From Bacteroides sp. 214 (GTDB taxonomy: Bacteria; Bacteroidota; Bacteroidia; Bacteroidales; Bacteroidaceae): a DNA stretch of 50,654 bases. Shown one piece after another: positions 7,290 through 16,326 of this stretch (position 1 is its first letter; every line of letters begins with the position of its first letter). The notes under the pieces are model-generated. The model saw only the letters and a program-made list of their open reading frames with translations, ran no database searches and was not told the DNA's origin. The stretch spans positions 71,729 through 122,382 of the forward strand of contig NZ_QVML01000019.1 of assembly GCF_010501015.1 (NCBI RefSeq), in the 5' to 3' direction. A program made the translations under genes and the position numbers.

Positions 7290-7685
7290 ATGAAAAAGAC
7301 ATTCTCTATTCTTATGTTGCTCTTTCTGTTTCTTTCAACTTGCTTTGGTCAAGTTGAAACTACAGAACTGTCAAAAAAATCGGTACAGCGAAAGTTATTG
7401 ACGGAGTATTTTCTTTGTGTATGTATCTCTGAGGCATTTAAGGACATACACATTAATGAGCATGATATATCTCAAACGGTGTACTTTGATATTCTAAGGT
7501 ATAAGCCAGAGGCTTTTCAAGAAATTAAAGAATATGCCAGAGCATTTGTTGAAACAATAGAGCCTTCTCCTTTGGTAGACTTGAAATATAAAAAAGCAAT
7601 CCTTCTTGAATGTATCGAAAAGTATAATAGTAAGGAGGTCGGTAAGTTTATTAAACGAATGGATAAATATCTATTGACTGATTAG
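7290..7685 (+). CDS. Tai4-like T6SS amidase immunity family protein
   Basis: A 131-residue protein with a Sec signal peptide ending near CFGQ, so the mature part is periplasmic. It resembles the Tai4 family (immunity to Tae4 peptidoglycan amidases): LLTEYFLCVCISEAFKD near the start, a central helix with YKPEAFQEIKEYA, and the closing C-IEKYNSKEVGKFIKRM, which parallels the Tai4 pattern of a Cys-containing helix followed by Y-x-S-x-E-L. Tai4 proteins act in the periplasm, in line with the signal peptide. The match is by eye. Its 3' end is duplicated at 4257-4379. Confidence 0.6.
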   Translation: MKKTFSILMLLFLFLSTCFGQVETTELSKKSVQRKLLTEYFLCVCISEAFKDIHINEHDISQTVYFDILRYKPEAFQEIKEYARAFVETIEPSPLVDLKYKKAILLECIEKYNSKEVGKFIKRMDKYLLTD

Positions 7686-7730
7686 CTAAATCTAATCGAA
7701 ATAAGTAGTTATGAATTGGGATACTGATGA

Positions 7731-7776
7731 CCGCAATTAGTAAATGAAATAGAGATGGTGCTGAAAGGGTAGACGA
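7731..7776 (+). pseudogene. 3' fragment of the WapI-like gene
   Basis: These 46 bases match the last coding bases and the start of the spacer of the gene at 4901-5317 (5276-5321), with about four substitutions. They directly follow the sequence matching 4257-4379, so about 0.9 kb present between these pieces at 4380-5275 is absent here. Confidence 0.75.
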
Positions 7777-7820
7777 CCCCTTATCTATTATATGTTACAG
7801 ATCAAGTTAAATAGCATAGC

Positions 7821-7864
7821 CGTGTAGTCTTTATACTTGACGCGTCAAGTATAAAGACTACACG
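7821..7864. repeat. Perfect 44-bp palindrome with satellite repeats
   Basis: Bases 7821-7842 are the exact reverse complement of 7843-7864. The centre TTGACGCGTCAA (7837-7848) occurs again at 7881-7892, exactly 44 bp on, and TCAAGTAT occurs three times within 7845-7896. In RNA this would be a long hairpin; in DNA it could be a dimer-binding site or cruciform. No T run follows, so a standard terminator is unlikely. Confidence 0.85.
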
Positions 7865-7998
7865 CTTCAAGTATAAAGAGTTGACGCGTCAAGTATTTGG
7901 GGCATAAATACCCCTCTCAGAAGCGTCTTAGCGCAACATTGTTTTTTGGGGAAATAAGCAAAAATGTATTTATAACAGATATGTATGGCGGTTTAGAC

Positions 7999-8015
7999 TA
8001 CTTTTGTTACTTTTG
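7999..8015 (+). promoter_or_regulatory. Two adjacent -7-like boxes upstream of the desulfidase-like gene
   Basis: TACTTTTG occurs at 7999-8006 and again at 8008-8015, both matching TAnnTTTG. No clear TTTG is seen at the ideal -33 distance. The start codon at 8047 is 31 bp downstream of the second box. Confidence 0.4.
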
Positions 8016-8046
8016 CTAAGCCTTAAACGCCTGAAAAAGTAACATT

Positions 8047-9327
8047 ATGATAGAATCGGTCAGAAAACAGTTGGTAGAGTTAGTTAAGCAAGAAGTTATT
8101 CCCGCCATTGGATGCACGGAACCTATAGCCGTGGCGCTCTGTGTAGCTAAAGCTGCCGATGTATTGGGTAACCTACCCGATAGAATTACTGTCTATCTCA
8201 GCCCCAACATCCTAAAGAATGCCATGGGAGTAGGTATACCGGGCACAGGCATGACCGGATTACCTATTGCCATTGCTTTGGGTGCGCTTATCGGTAAGTC
8301 CGATTACTGTCTCGAAGTATTAAAAGATACTACCCCCGAGTCTGTAATACAAAGCAAACAATACATAGACGAAGGAAGAATCAATATTTCGCTGAAAGAG
8401 ACTTGCGAGAAGCTATATATTGAGGTTATTTGCGAAGACGAGGCAGATAAATCGGTAGTTGTTATTTCGGGTGGTCATACCAATTTTACTTACATTGCTC
8501 GCAATGAACAGGTGCTGCTCGACAAGCAACAACAAAAAAGATGCGATGACGAACAACAACATACCGTAGAACTCTCTCTTCACGATGTGTACGAACTGGC
8601 TACCACCGCTCCGCTTCACGAAATAGAGTTTATTCTCGAAACAGCCACCATCAATAAAGCCGCCGCCGAGAAAGCTCTCGAAGGTAACTACGGACATTCG
8701 GTGGGCAGAATGTTGTGTTGCCGGTCTAAGCAAACCATTATGGGCGACTCTATCTATACCCGTATCCTTTCGTACACCTCTGCCGCTTGTGATGCCCGCA
8801 TGGCAGGAGCGCTTATCCCTGTGATGAGTAACTCCGGAAGTGGAAATCAAGGTATATCCGCTACGCTTCCTGTGGTGGTTTACGCCGAAGAAACAAACAA
8901 ATCACGTGAGGAGCTGATTCGTGCCCTGATGCTTAGTCATCTCACGGTTATCTACATCAAACAAAGTCTGGGTCGGCTCTCTGCCCTGTGTGGTTGTGTT
9001 GTTGCTGCTACGGGTTCAAGCTGTGGCATTACATGGCTCATGGGTGGCACGTACAAAGAAGTATCTTATGCCGTGCAGAATATGATTGCCAACCTTGCGG
9101 GTATGTTGTGCGATGGTGCTAAACCCAGTTGCGCATTGAAAGTGGCGAGTGGTGTATCTACCGCAGTGTTATCGGCAATGATGGCGATGGAAGACAGATG
9201 CGTTACTTCGGTAGAGGGTATTGTAGATAAAGATGTGGATAAGAGTATCCGGAATCTTACAGCCATAGGCTCTAAAGCCATGAACGAAACAGACAGGATG
9301 GTGTTGGAAATTATGACAAACAAATAG
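8047..9327 (+). CDS. L-cysteine desulfidase / L-serine dehydratase alpha-like protein (UPF0597, CyuA/YhaM family)
   Basis: A 426-residue cytosolic protein of the UPF0597 family, which is homologous to the alpha chain of Fe-S L-serine dehydratases and includes the cysteine desulfidase CyuA (cysteine to pyruvate, sulfide and ammonia). Visible landmarks are IPAIGCTEPIAVA (about residues 18-30; its Cys is a cluster ligand in the family), the glycine-rich GVGIPGTGMTGLPIAIALGAL (about 57-77), SNSGSGNQGI, and Cys-rich segments LSALCGCVVAATGSSCG and GMLCDGAKPSCALK near the C-terminus that supply other ligands. It appears monocistronic. Substrate (cysteine or serine) cannot be decided from sequence. 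Confidence 0.85.
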   Translation: MIESVRKQLVELVKQEVIPAIGCTEPIAVALCVAKAADVLGNLPDRITVYLSPNILKNAMGVGIPGTGMTGLPIAIALGALIGKSDYCLEVLKDTTPESVIQSKQYIDEGRINISLKETCEKLYIEVICEDEADKSVVVISGGHTNFTYIARNEQVLLDKQQQKRCDDEQQHTVELSLHDVYELATTAPLHEIEFILETATINKAAAEKALEGNYGHSVGRMLCCRSKQTIMGDSIYTRILSYTSAACDARMAGALIPVMSNSGSGNQGISATLPVVVYAEETNKSREELIRALMLSHLTVIYIKQSLGRLSALCGCVVAATGSSCGITWLMGGTYKEVSYAVQNMIANLAGMLCDGAKPSCALKVASGVSTAVLSAMMAMEDRCVTSVEGIVDKDVDKSIRNLTAIGSKAMNETDRMVLEIMTNK

Positions 9328-9355
9328 AATATAAACAGGCCCTCTTCATGCACTG

Positions 9356-9383
9356 AACCTTTTTTAACCCTAAAAAAAAGGTT
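9356..9383. terminator. Terminator-like hairpin after the desulfidase-like gene
   Basis: AACCTTTTTT (9356-9365) pairs perfectly with AAAAAAGGTT (9374-9383) around an 8-base loop. The stem is AT-rich and no T run follows on the plus strand, so termination strength is doubtful. Confidence 0.35.
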
Positions 9384-9500
9384 GTCAAACATAATTTCTT
9401 TTAATTTGTTGTTAAATAACTGTGAAATACCATTTCTCGCAGTAAGATTTACTCTTTAATTGTATTTATAGAGGATAAAAAGAAACCAAAACGAACTAAA

Positions 9501-12500
9501 ATGAAACGAATCATCACTCTTGCGGTACTCGCAATCTTGTCGGTAAACTGTGTATTGCTACAAGCTCAATCGTATGATAAGTTATGGAAACAGTTGGACG
9601 AGGCGCGTAGTAAGAGCCTTCCGCAAACAGCCATAAAAATAGCAGAAGATATATTTGCCAAAGCGCAAAAAGAGAAAAATGCCGGACAGATGTTTAAAGC
9701 CTATACGGCACGCACCGCTTGGCAGGAAACATTAACACCCGATAGCATCTACGTACACATTAAACAACTGGAAGAGTGGGTAAAGTCAGAAAAAAATCCT
9801 AAAACCCAAGCAATACTTCATTCTCTGTTAGCGACTGAATATGCGGACTACGCGTCGCAAAATTATTGGAGTTTGCGGCAACGAACAGCTGTTATAGACG
9901 AGCCTTCGGACGATATGCGCGAGTGGAGTGCCAATATGTTTGAGGATAAAGTGATGCAACATACCGAGGCAGCACTAAAAGACTCCCTGTTGTTGCTCAA
10001 CGCCTCGTCGAAAGAATACCTTCCGTTTGTGGTTTTGGGAGATGCAAGTGAGTACTACAAGCACGATTTGTATCATTTGTTGGTATCACAGGCGGTTAAG
10101 GCGTTGAATAGCTTGCGCTATGAATATCAGTTGGCGGAAGAAAGAATAAATACAATCTATGCAAATGCGATAGATATTTATAAAAAACGCGGAAACGTAG
10201 AAGGCTGGTTGCTTGTTAGCCTGGAAAGGCTGAGAAAAGATAGCTATAACTTCGATGAGAAAGCACGAGAAGCGTATTTCAATAAACTAACCGAACTGAT
10301 TGAGGCTACTAAAGATAAAGAAATATCTGCCGAGGCTTATCATAAATTGGCGCAGTTTTACCGCAGGAAGCAAGATATAGTGAAAGCAGTGGAAATACTT
10401 GACGAAACCATTGCTCGGTTCCCGAAGTATAAGCGCATTAATATGCTGAAGTCTTTGCGAAGAGAACTTACTAAGCCGGAAGTAACTTTGTGGACTTCTC
10501 GCGCTATGTATCCCAACGAGAAGGTTACTCTGAATGTAGGTCACAAAGAGCTAGATGGCTTTACACTCAATTGCTTCAAAGTAAATTTGCCGGTAACATC
10601 GGAATTGGTAAGGAACAGGAAACTTTCGACTATACTTACCAATCATGCTCAGAAAGTTAGTAGCAAGCATTATGCATTGAAACGTACCGGAGATTATAAA
10701 ATTACCAATACTACATTAGATTTTGAAGCACCCGGGGTAGGGTTGTACATCATGCAGCTTGTTCCGGATGCCAAGAATATTAAAACAAACGAAAGGCTGT
10801 TCCACGTCTCCTCACTAAGATTAATAACGCATCAGTTGGTCAATAACCGTCGTTTTATAATGGCTGTATTGGATGCCGAAACCGGTCGTCCGGTGAAGGA
10901 TGCCACCATACGTCTTTTTACAAACGATAAGGGCAAACATAAAGAAGCGGTGTCGCTAACCACTAATAAAGGCGGTATGGCATGGGCCGATTGTAATGAT
11001 GCTCTTCGCTATTATACCATAGAGAAAGGTGATGATGTAGCTACAGAACTTCAAAACATTTCTGTAACCAGCATCCGGTTGGGAGGCGAGAAATCCGAAT
11101 ACCATACGGTGTTGCTTACCGACCGTTCCATTTATCGACCGGGGCAAACTGTCCTTGTAAAGGGTGTGATTTATAATAAAAACGAAAAAAACAATGCTCG
11201 TGTAATTGCCGATGATGATGATAACCTTATTCTAAAAGATAGTAACGGCAGGGTTATAAGCGAACAGAAGGTTACTACCAATGAGTTTGGCTCTTATACC
11301 GCCAGCTTTACATTACCGGCGGGCGGATTGAATGGTAGCTATTCTATTCATGCAGATAATGGCAGTACCTACTTCAGGGTTGAAGAGTATAAACGTCCTA
11401 CTTTTGAGGTAACGCTCGAAAAGCCAGAACGCAGTTATCAACTCAATGACACCGTGGAGGTAGCAGGAGTAGCTAAAAGTTTTGCGGGAGTAGCTGTTCA
11501 AAACACACAGCTTAATTATAAAATGGAGCGTATGGTCTATCGGGGTTGGGGAAGACTGGGCTTCGATAACGAAATAATAGATTCGGGCAGTATGGATATA
11601 GCTGATTCGGGCGAATTTAAGATACCGGTTTGCCTTCAGGCAGATAAAACAAAAGCTATATCGGATTACTTGATGTACACCTTTACCTTATCTGTAACCG
11701 TAACCAATCAGGCAGGAGAAACCGTAACGGAAACCATTGCGTTGAATGCAGGTAATCGCTCTATGATGCTGGAGCTGGAACTTGCCGAGCGCATCAACAA
11801 GGATGATTCCATTAAGGCACTTTTCTCCGCTGTAAACCTGAGCAACAAGCCTATTGAAGTAACCGGTACGTATGAACTCTATCGCTATAGCGACTACGAA
11901 AAGCAAACGATCGAAGATAAGCCTGTATTGACCGATACATTTGTAACGAATAAAAATACAGAGCTGTTTGCTTGGCAGAGCCTTCCTTCCGGAGGCTATA
12001 AAATAATAGCAAAAGCAAACGATGAGCAAGGACGCGAAGTGGTAAAAGAGCAATCTGTGATTCTCTTCTCTTTGAAAGATACCCGTGCGCCTGTAGAGTC
12101 GAAAATGTGGTTTTACCCAATCAATACGGAATTTGATGAAGAAACACCCGCGTCATTTGTTTTTGGAACCTCCGAAGAAGATGTGTATATGTTTCGCGAA
12201 ATATATACTAATAATCATAGGTTAGAATTCCATCATGGCTATTTTGACGATTCTATCGGACGCTTTGAATTACCATACAAAGAAGAATATGGAAAGGGTG
12301 TGACTGTGAATTATCACTTCATGAAAAAGGGGCAGTTTTATACGCAAAGTTTTGAACTGAAGAAGAAAGAACCGAAGAAAATACTTACTGCGAAATGGAA
12401 AGTGTTTAGAGATAAACTACGTCCGGGACAACAAGAAGAGTGGCAACTGGTACTAACCAACCCCGATAACACGCCTGCCGACGCGGAATTGCTGGCTTTA

Positions 12501-15206
12501 ATGTACGATGCTTCGTTAGACAAGATATGGAAAAGAGATCAACAGTTACGTGTCTACTATGATCGTTCTTTGTGGAATTCTACTTGGAATTTCAATGCGC
12601 TACGGAGTAATTATTTTTATCCGGTAACTAAGAATACACGTCTTGAATATCCAAACTTGGTCTACGACCATTTCTGGACTATAAATGAAGGCAGAATCGA
12701 ATTAAAATATGTGGCACCCGAATCCTCTGTTCAAATAAGAGGTATGTCTGGAGCGGTAATGAAATCTACTGCCGAAGACGCTATGTCGCGAGCAATGCCG
12801 GAAGCAGACGGGATGTTTCTTAATGTAGCTTTTGAAGAAGAAGAATTGGGCTCAGTTGATAATACAGCGGAGGCAACATCTACCCTGCGTACCAACTTCT
12901 CCGAAACCGCTTTCTTCTACCCGCAGCTACGTACCAACGAAGCCGGCGAAATTGTTATCTCCTTTACCATGCCCGAAAGCCTGACCCGTTGGAAATTCTG
13001 CGGTTACGCACATACCAAAGAGATGTTTACAGGAATGCTCGAAGGTGAAGCTGTAACCAGCAAAGAGTTTATGATTACACCCAACTTGCCACGCTTTGTG
13101 CGAGTAGGCGATAATACATCTGTGGCTACTACCGTGGCCAACCTTACGGAGGAATATATGTCGGGTAAGGTTACATTAACTCTTTTTGATCCGATAACCG
13201 AGAAGGTGATAGCTACCCAGAAACAACCATTCAGCGTAGAGAAAGGAAAAACAACCGCTGTGAGTTTCAACTTTACTGCTACCGATAAATATGATATGAT
13301 AGCCTGTCGCTTAGTGGCCGAAGGAGGCAACTTTAGCGATGGTGAGCAACATCTGTTGCCCGTGTTAAGCAACAAAGAATTCATAACCGAATCTGTGGCT
13401 ATGCCCATCCGTGGCAATGAAAAGAGAGAATTTTCACTCGGTCACCTCTTTAATAATAACAGCAAAACGGCAACAAATCGTAAACTCACGGTAGAGTTCT
13501 CGGGAAATCCGATGTGGTATGCTGTGCAAGCATTGCCGTCGGTTGTGCAGCCCACCAACGATAATGCCATATCGTGGGCTTCTGCTTTCTATGCCAACGA
13601 ACTTGCTGCCCATATACTGAATACCACCCCCAAACTAAAAAATATGGTAGAAGTATGGAAAGCGCAAGGTGGAACGAAAGAGACCTTCCTGAGTAACCTG
13701 CAGAAGAACCAGGATGTGAAGAATATCTTACTCGAAGAATCGCCTTGGCTTATGGAAGCAACCTCCGAAAGGGAACAAATGCAACGTATAGCCACTCTCT
13801 TCGACCTGAACAATGTACAGAATAACCGTGTTAGTGCCATCAATAAGCTTAAGGAACTGCAGCTGGCAGACGGTTCGTGGACTTGGTTCAAAGGAATGAA
13901 CGGCAGTTGGTATATCACTACCTACGTAGTCGAACAACTTGCTCGTTTGGAAAACCTTACAGGAAAAGCATTGGATGGCGATATGCTTACGATGAAGCAG
14001 CAAGCCTTCGGCTATTTGCACGACGAAGCAGACAAAGAGTACAAAAGGTTGCTTAAACTCGAAGAGAAAGAAGAGAAAGTCAAGGGTATATCAAATACTG
14101 CTTTGAACTATCTCTACTTAATAGCTGTCTCTGGTGCGAAAACACCCGAAAAGAATGAGGCTGCTTGTCAATACTTCCTAAGTAAGATAAGTGAGTCAAT
14201 AACTACAATGTCGGTAGGAGAGAAGGCTCGCGCGGCAATTGTGCTTCATAAAAACAATAAAGCGCAAGAAACCTCCGATTTCATGGCAAGTATCAAGGAA
14301 CATCTGATAAAAACGGATGAGCAGGGTATGCACTTTGCTTTCAACGATCATTTGTATGGTTGGATTAACCTGAAAATACCTACACACGTTTACGCTATGG
14401 AAGCATTTGATGTAGTAACGGGCGATGAGGCAACTATAGAAGAAATGAAACTTTGGCTTCTGAAGCAGAAACAAACGCAACAATGGAGCTCTCCCGTAGC
14501 TACTGCCAATGCCATTTATGCTTTACTGAAACGAGGAGACAGTGCGATGCTCGATAGTCGCGGAGAAGTTAATATACGCCTGAATAATAAAACGTTGAAT
14601 ACACTTGCTCCTGCCGATAAGTCTGTGCCGGGTATGGCATACATCAAAGAATCCTTTACCGATAAAAGTATGGTAGGTAAGCCCACCAAAGTTACGGTCG
14701 AGAAGAAAGATGCAGGTATTGCCTGGGGTGCGGTTTATGCGCAATATCAGGAAGAAATAGGTCATGTTTCTGCCTATGGTAAAGAACTGAGTGTAGAGAA
14801 GAAACTTTATGTAGAGAGGTTGGTGGATAATACTAAACAGCTCTTCCCCATAACCGAAACAACAAAACTTAGCGTGGGCGATAAAGTAATCTCCCGCATC
14901 ACTATCCGCTTAGACCGGGCCATGGACTTTGTGCAATTAAAAGATCAGCGAAGTGCTTGTTTCGAACCGGAGCTAAATCTCTCGGGCTATCGCTGGGGTG
15001 CTGGTACAGGTTATTATGTAGAGGTAAAAGATGCTTCTACCAACTTCTTCTTCGATTCGCTTGTGAAGGGTGTGTATGTATTGGAATATGCCTATAGAGT
15101 AAGTCGTACAGGTAGCTATGAAGGCGGATTAGCTACGATGCAGAGTGCCTATGCACCGGAGTTTAGTGCACATTCGGGCTCAGTAAGGGTTGCAGTTGGC
15201 GAATAA
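9501..15206 (+). CDS. Alpha-2-macroglobulin family protein, thioester-less
   Basis: A 1901-residue secreted protein with a Sec signal (MKRIITLAVLAILSVNCVLLQAQ). The first 340 residues are helical and TPR-like, as in Bacteroidetes homologues. The MG2 domain is marked by LLTDRSIYRPGQTVLVKG (about residue 538), the A2M domain by ETAFFYPQLRTNEAGEIVISF followed by MPESLTRWKF (about 1135-1165), and the TED-like helical barrel by QLADGSWTWFKGMNGSWY (about 1454). Where thioester members carry C-x-E-Q this protein has VVQPTNDNAIS (about 1347), with no Cys, so it probably cannot bind covalently. The family is thought to trap proteases or protect the envelope. It lies 51 bp upstream of the DUF1573 gene. 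Confidence 0.85.
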   Translation: MKRIITLAVLAILSVNCVLLQAQSYDKLWKQLDEARSKSLPQTAIKIAEDIFAKAQKEKNAGQMFKAYTARTAWQETLTPDSIYVHIKQLEEWVKSEKNPKTQAILHSLLATEYADYASQNYWSLRQRTAVIDEPSDDMREWSANMFEDKVMQHTEAALKDSLLLLNASSKEYLPFVVLGDASEYYKHDLYHLLVSQAVKALNSLRYEYQLAEERINTIYANAIDIYKKRGNVEGWLLVSLERLRKDSYNFDEKAREAYFNKLTELIEATKDKEISAEAYHKLAQFYRRKQDIVKAVEILDETIARFPKYKRINMLKSLRRELTKPEVTLWTSRAMYPNEKVTLNVGHKELDGFTLNCFKVNLPVTSELVRNRKLSTILTNHAQKVSSKHYALKRTGDYKITNTTLDFEAPGVGLYIMQLVPDAKNIKTNERLFHVSSLRLITHQLVNNRRFIMAVLDAETGRPVKDATIRLFTNDKGKHKEAVSLTTNKGGMAWADCNDALRYYTIEKGDDVATELQNISVTSIRLGGEKSEYHTVLLTDRSIYRPGQTVLVKGVIYNKNEKNNARVIADDDDNLILKDSNGRVISEQKVTTNEFGSYTASFTLPAGGLNGSYSIHADNGSTYFRVEEYKRPTFEVTLEKPERSYQLNDTVEVAGVAKSFAGVAVQNTQLNYKMERMVYRGWGRLGFDNEIIDSGSMDIADSGEFKIPVCLQADKTKAISDYLMYTFTLSVTVTNQAGETVTETIALNAGNRSMMLELELAERINKDDSIKALFSAVNLSNKPIEVTGTYELYRYSDYEKQTIEDKPVLTDTFVTNKNTELFAWQSLPSGGYKIIAKANDEQGREVVKEQSVILFSLKDTRAPVESKMWFYPINTEFDEETPASFVFGTSEEDVYMFREIYTNNHRLEFHHGYFDDSIGRFELPYKEEYGKGVTVNYHFMKKGQFYTQSFELKKKEPKKILTAKWKVFRDKLRPGQQEEWQLVLTNPDNTPADAELLALMYDASLDKIWKRDQQLRVYYDRSLWNSTWNFNALRSNYFYPVTKNTRLEYPNLVYDHFWTINEGRIELKYVAPESSVQIRGMSGAVMKSTAEDAMSRAMPEADGMFLNVAFEEEELGSVDNTAEATSTLRTNFSETAFFYPQLRTNEAGEIVISFTMPESLTRWKFCGYAHTKEMFTGMLEGEAVTSKEFMITPNLPRFVRVGDNTSVATTVANLTEEYMSGKVTLTLFDPITEKVIATQKQPFSVEKGKTTAVSFNFTATDKYDMIACRLVAEGGNFSDGEQHLLPVLSNKEFITESVAMPIRGNEKREFSLGHLFNNNSKTATNRKLTVEFSGNPMWYAVQALPSVVQPTNDNAISWASAFYANELAAHILNTTPKLKNMVEVWKAQGGTKETFLSNLQKNQDVKNILLEESPWLMEATSEREQMQRIATLFDLNNVQNNRVSAINKLKELQLADGSWTWFKGMNGSWYITTYVVEQLARLENLTGKALDGDMLTMKQQAFGYLHDEADKEYKRLLKLEEKEEKVKGISNTALNYLYLIAVSGAKTPEKNEAACQYFLSKISESITTMSVGEKARAAIVLHKNNKAQETSDFMASIKEHLIKTDEQGMHFAFNDHLYGWINLKIPTHVYAMEAFDVVTGDEATIEEMKLWLLKQKQTQQWSSPVATANAIYALLKRGDSAMLDSRGEVNIRLNNKTLNTLAPADKSVPGMAYIKESFTDKSMVGKPTKVTVEKKDAGIAWGAVYAQYQEEIGHVSAYGKELSVEKKLYVERLVDNTKQLFPITETTKLSVGDKVISRITIRLDRAMDFVQLKDQRSACFEPELNLSGYRWGAGTGYYVEVKDASTNFFFDSLVKGVYVLEYAYRVSRTGSYEGGLATMQSAYAPEFSAHSGSVRVAVGE

Positions 15207-15228
15207 TTCTATATTCTTAAAAATGTAT

Positions 15229-15236
15229 TACCTTTG
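15229..15236 (+). promoter_or_regulatory. -7-like box upstream of the DUF1573 gene
   Basis: TACCTTTG matches TAnnTTTG and lies 21 bp before the ATG at 15258. No clear -33 box at the ideal spacing was found, so this is a tentative promoter element. Confidence 0.35.
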
Positions 15237-15257
15237 CGCATATAACCAAGTAGAATT

Positions 15258-16319
15258 ATGAAGAGAATAACCTATCTTCTGCTGGCTGTGTTTGTATCTA
15301 TTACTATACAAGCCCAGCCACGCATTACATTAGATAAAGAAATTAATACTATCGGACAAATAGAGTGGAAAAAGCCGATAGAGGTAAAATACACTGTAAC
15401 CAACACTGGTAATGCTCCTTTGGTATTAACCAATATCACTACGTCTTGCGCTTGCGCTGCCATAGACTGGACTAAAACTCCCATTAAACCGGGCGAGAAA
15501 GGAACAGTCAGCGCTACATTTGATGCTAAGCAGTTGGGACATTTCCATAAATCGATAGGTGTTTACAGCAATGCCCCCACAGCGCCACTTACCTATATTT
15601 ACTTCACAGGCGAGGTGGTTAGGCAGGTTACCGACTTCTCCAACCTGAACTTGTTTAGCTTTGATGATATACTCATCAGTGTTAATGAAATAGAGTTCCC
15701 CGAAGTGCGGCATGGCGAAAACCCCGAAATGAAGATAACCGTAGTAAATCAATCGTCTCGTGTTTATGAACCCATATTGATGCATCTGCCTTCTTATTGC
15801 TCGGCAACGGCAGAACCGAAGACCTTATTAAAAGGAGAAAAAGGAACGATCACGCTCACGCTTCATCCAAGGGTACTCGATATGGGGCTGACACAAACAT
15901 CGGTCTATCTTTCGCGCTTTGCAGGCGATAAGGTAAGCGAAGAGAACGAAATTCCCCTCTCTGTGGTGCTATTACCAAATACCTCCGACCTGACCGAAGC
16001 GCAGCTTCAAAACGCACCCGTAATCCAACTCTCCGAAGAAGAGATTGATTTCAGCAAGGAGATGGCGGGCAAAACCAAAACAACGCATACGGTTACTATA
16101 ACCAATAGTGGTAAAAGTGCGCTGGAAATCAGTAAACTGCAAGTGTTCAACCCGGCGGTAGGAGTAGACTTGAAAAGCTCGATCATAGCTCCCGGTGGGA
16201 AAACAAAATTAAAGATTACGCTGCATAAGAAACATCTCGATAAGAAAAAACGGTTACGGATTCTATTAGTTACCAATGACCCTTCGCGCTCTATTGTAAC
16301 TATCAATCTAAAACTCTAA
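15258..16319 (+). CDS. DUF1573 domain protein, exported
   Basis: A 353-residue protein with a Sec signal ending around IQAQ. The first DUF1573 module is clear: IGQIEWKKPIEVKYTVTNTGNAPLVL followed by ITTSCACAAIDW and PIKPGEKGTVSATFD, with the family's Cys-x-Cys after the first strands. Two further Ig-like (ASH/MSP-type) modules follow, around residues 145-240 (MKITVVNQSSRVYEPILM) and 260-353 (HTVTITNSGKSALEISKL). The three-module beta-sandwich layout suggests a periplasmic or surface scaffold; the function of the family is not established. It follows the macroglobulin gene and abuts meaB (7 bp). Confidence 0.8.
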   Translation: MKRITYLLLAVFVSITIQAQPRITLDKEINTIGQIEWKKPIEVKYTVTNTGNAPLVLTNITTSCACAAIDWTKTPIKPGEKGTVSATFDAKQLGHFHKSIGVYSNAPTAPLTYIYFTGEVVRQVTDFSNLNLFSFDDILISVNEIEFPEVRHGENPEMKITVVNQSSRVYEPILMHLPSYCSATAEPKTLLKGEKGTITLTLHPRVLDMGLTQTSVYLSRFAGDKVSEENEIPLSVVLLPNTSDLTEAQLQNAPVIQLSEEEIDFSKEMAGKTKTTHTVTITNSGKSALEISKLQVFNPAVGVDLKSSIIAPGGKTKLKITLHKKHLDKKKRLRILLVTNDPSRSIVTINLKL

Positions 16320-16326
16320 AAGCACT

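Larger units (their letters stand above)
7777..8046 (+). other. Non-coding spacer between array and backbone, holding a palindrome and a promoter
   Basis: No convincing open frame lies in this 270-bp spacer. It contains the 44-bp palindrome at 7821-7864, related short repeats to about 7900, and two overlapping -7-like boxes before the gene at 8047. It marks the change from the AT-rich array to ordinary backbone sequence. Confidence 0.6.

Noticed and set aside
1..7776. T6SS or CDI structural locus
   Set aside because: No secretion component, VgrG, Hcp, Rhs core or large adhesin is encoded; only immunity-like genes and fragments are seen.
7821..7864. Rho-independent terminator
   Set aside because: The palindrome has no loop and no T run after it on either strand; the sequence after it continues with repeat words.
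8413..8850. 145-codon open frame on the minus strand
   Set aside because: It lies wholly within the desulfidase-like gene on the other strand and shows no domain or signal; it is a shadow of the real gene. The same applies to the long minus-strand frames inside 13004-13417, 16813-17349, 17673-18329, 25802-26539, 32591-33172 and 33697-34374.
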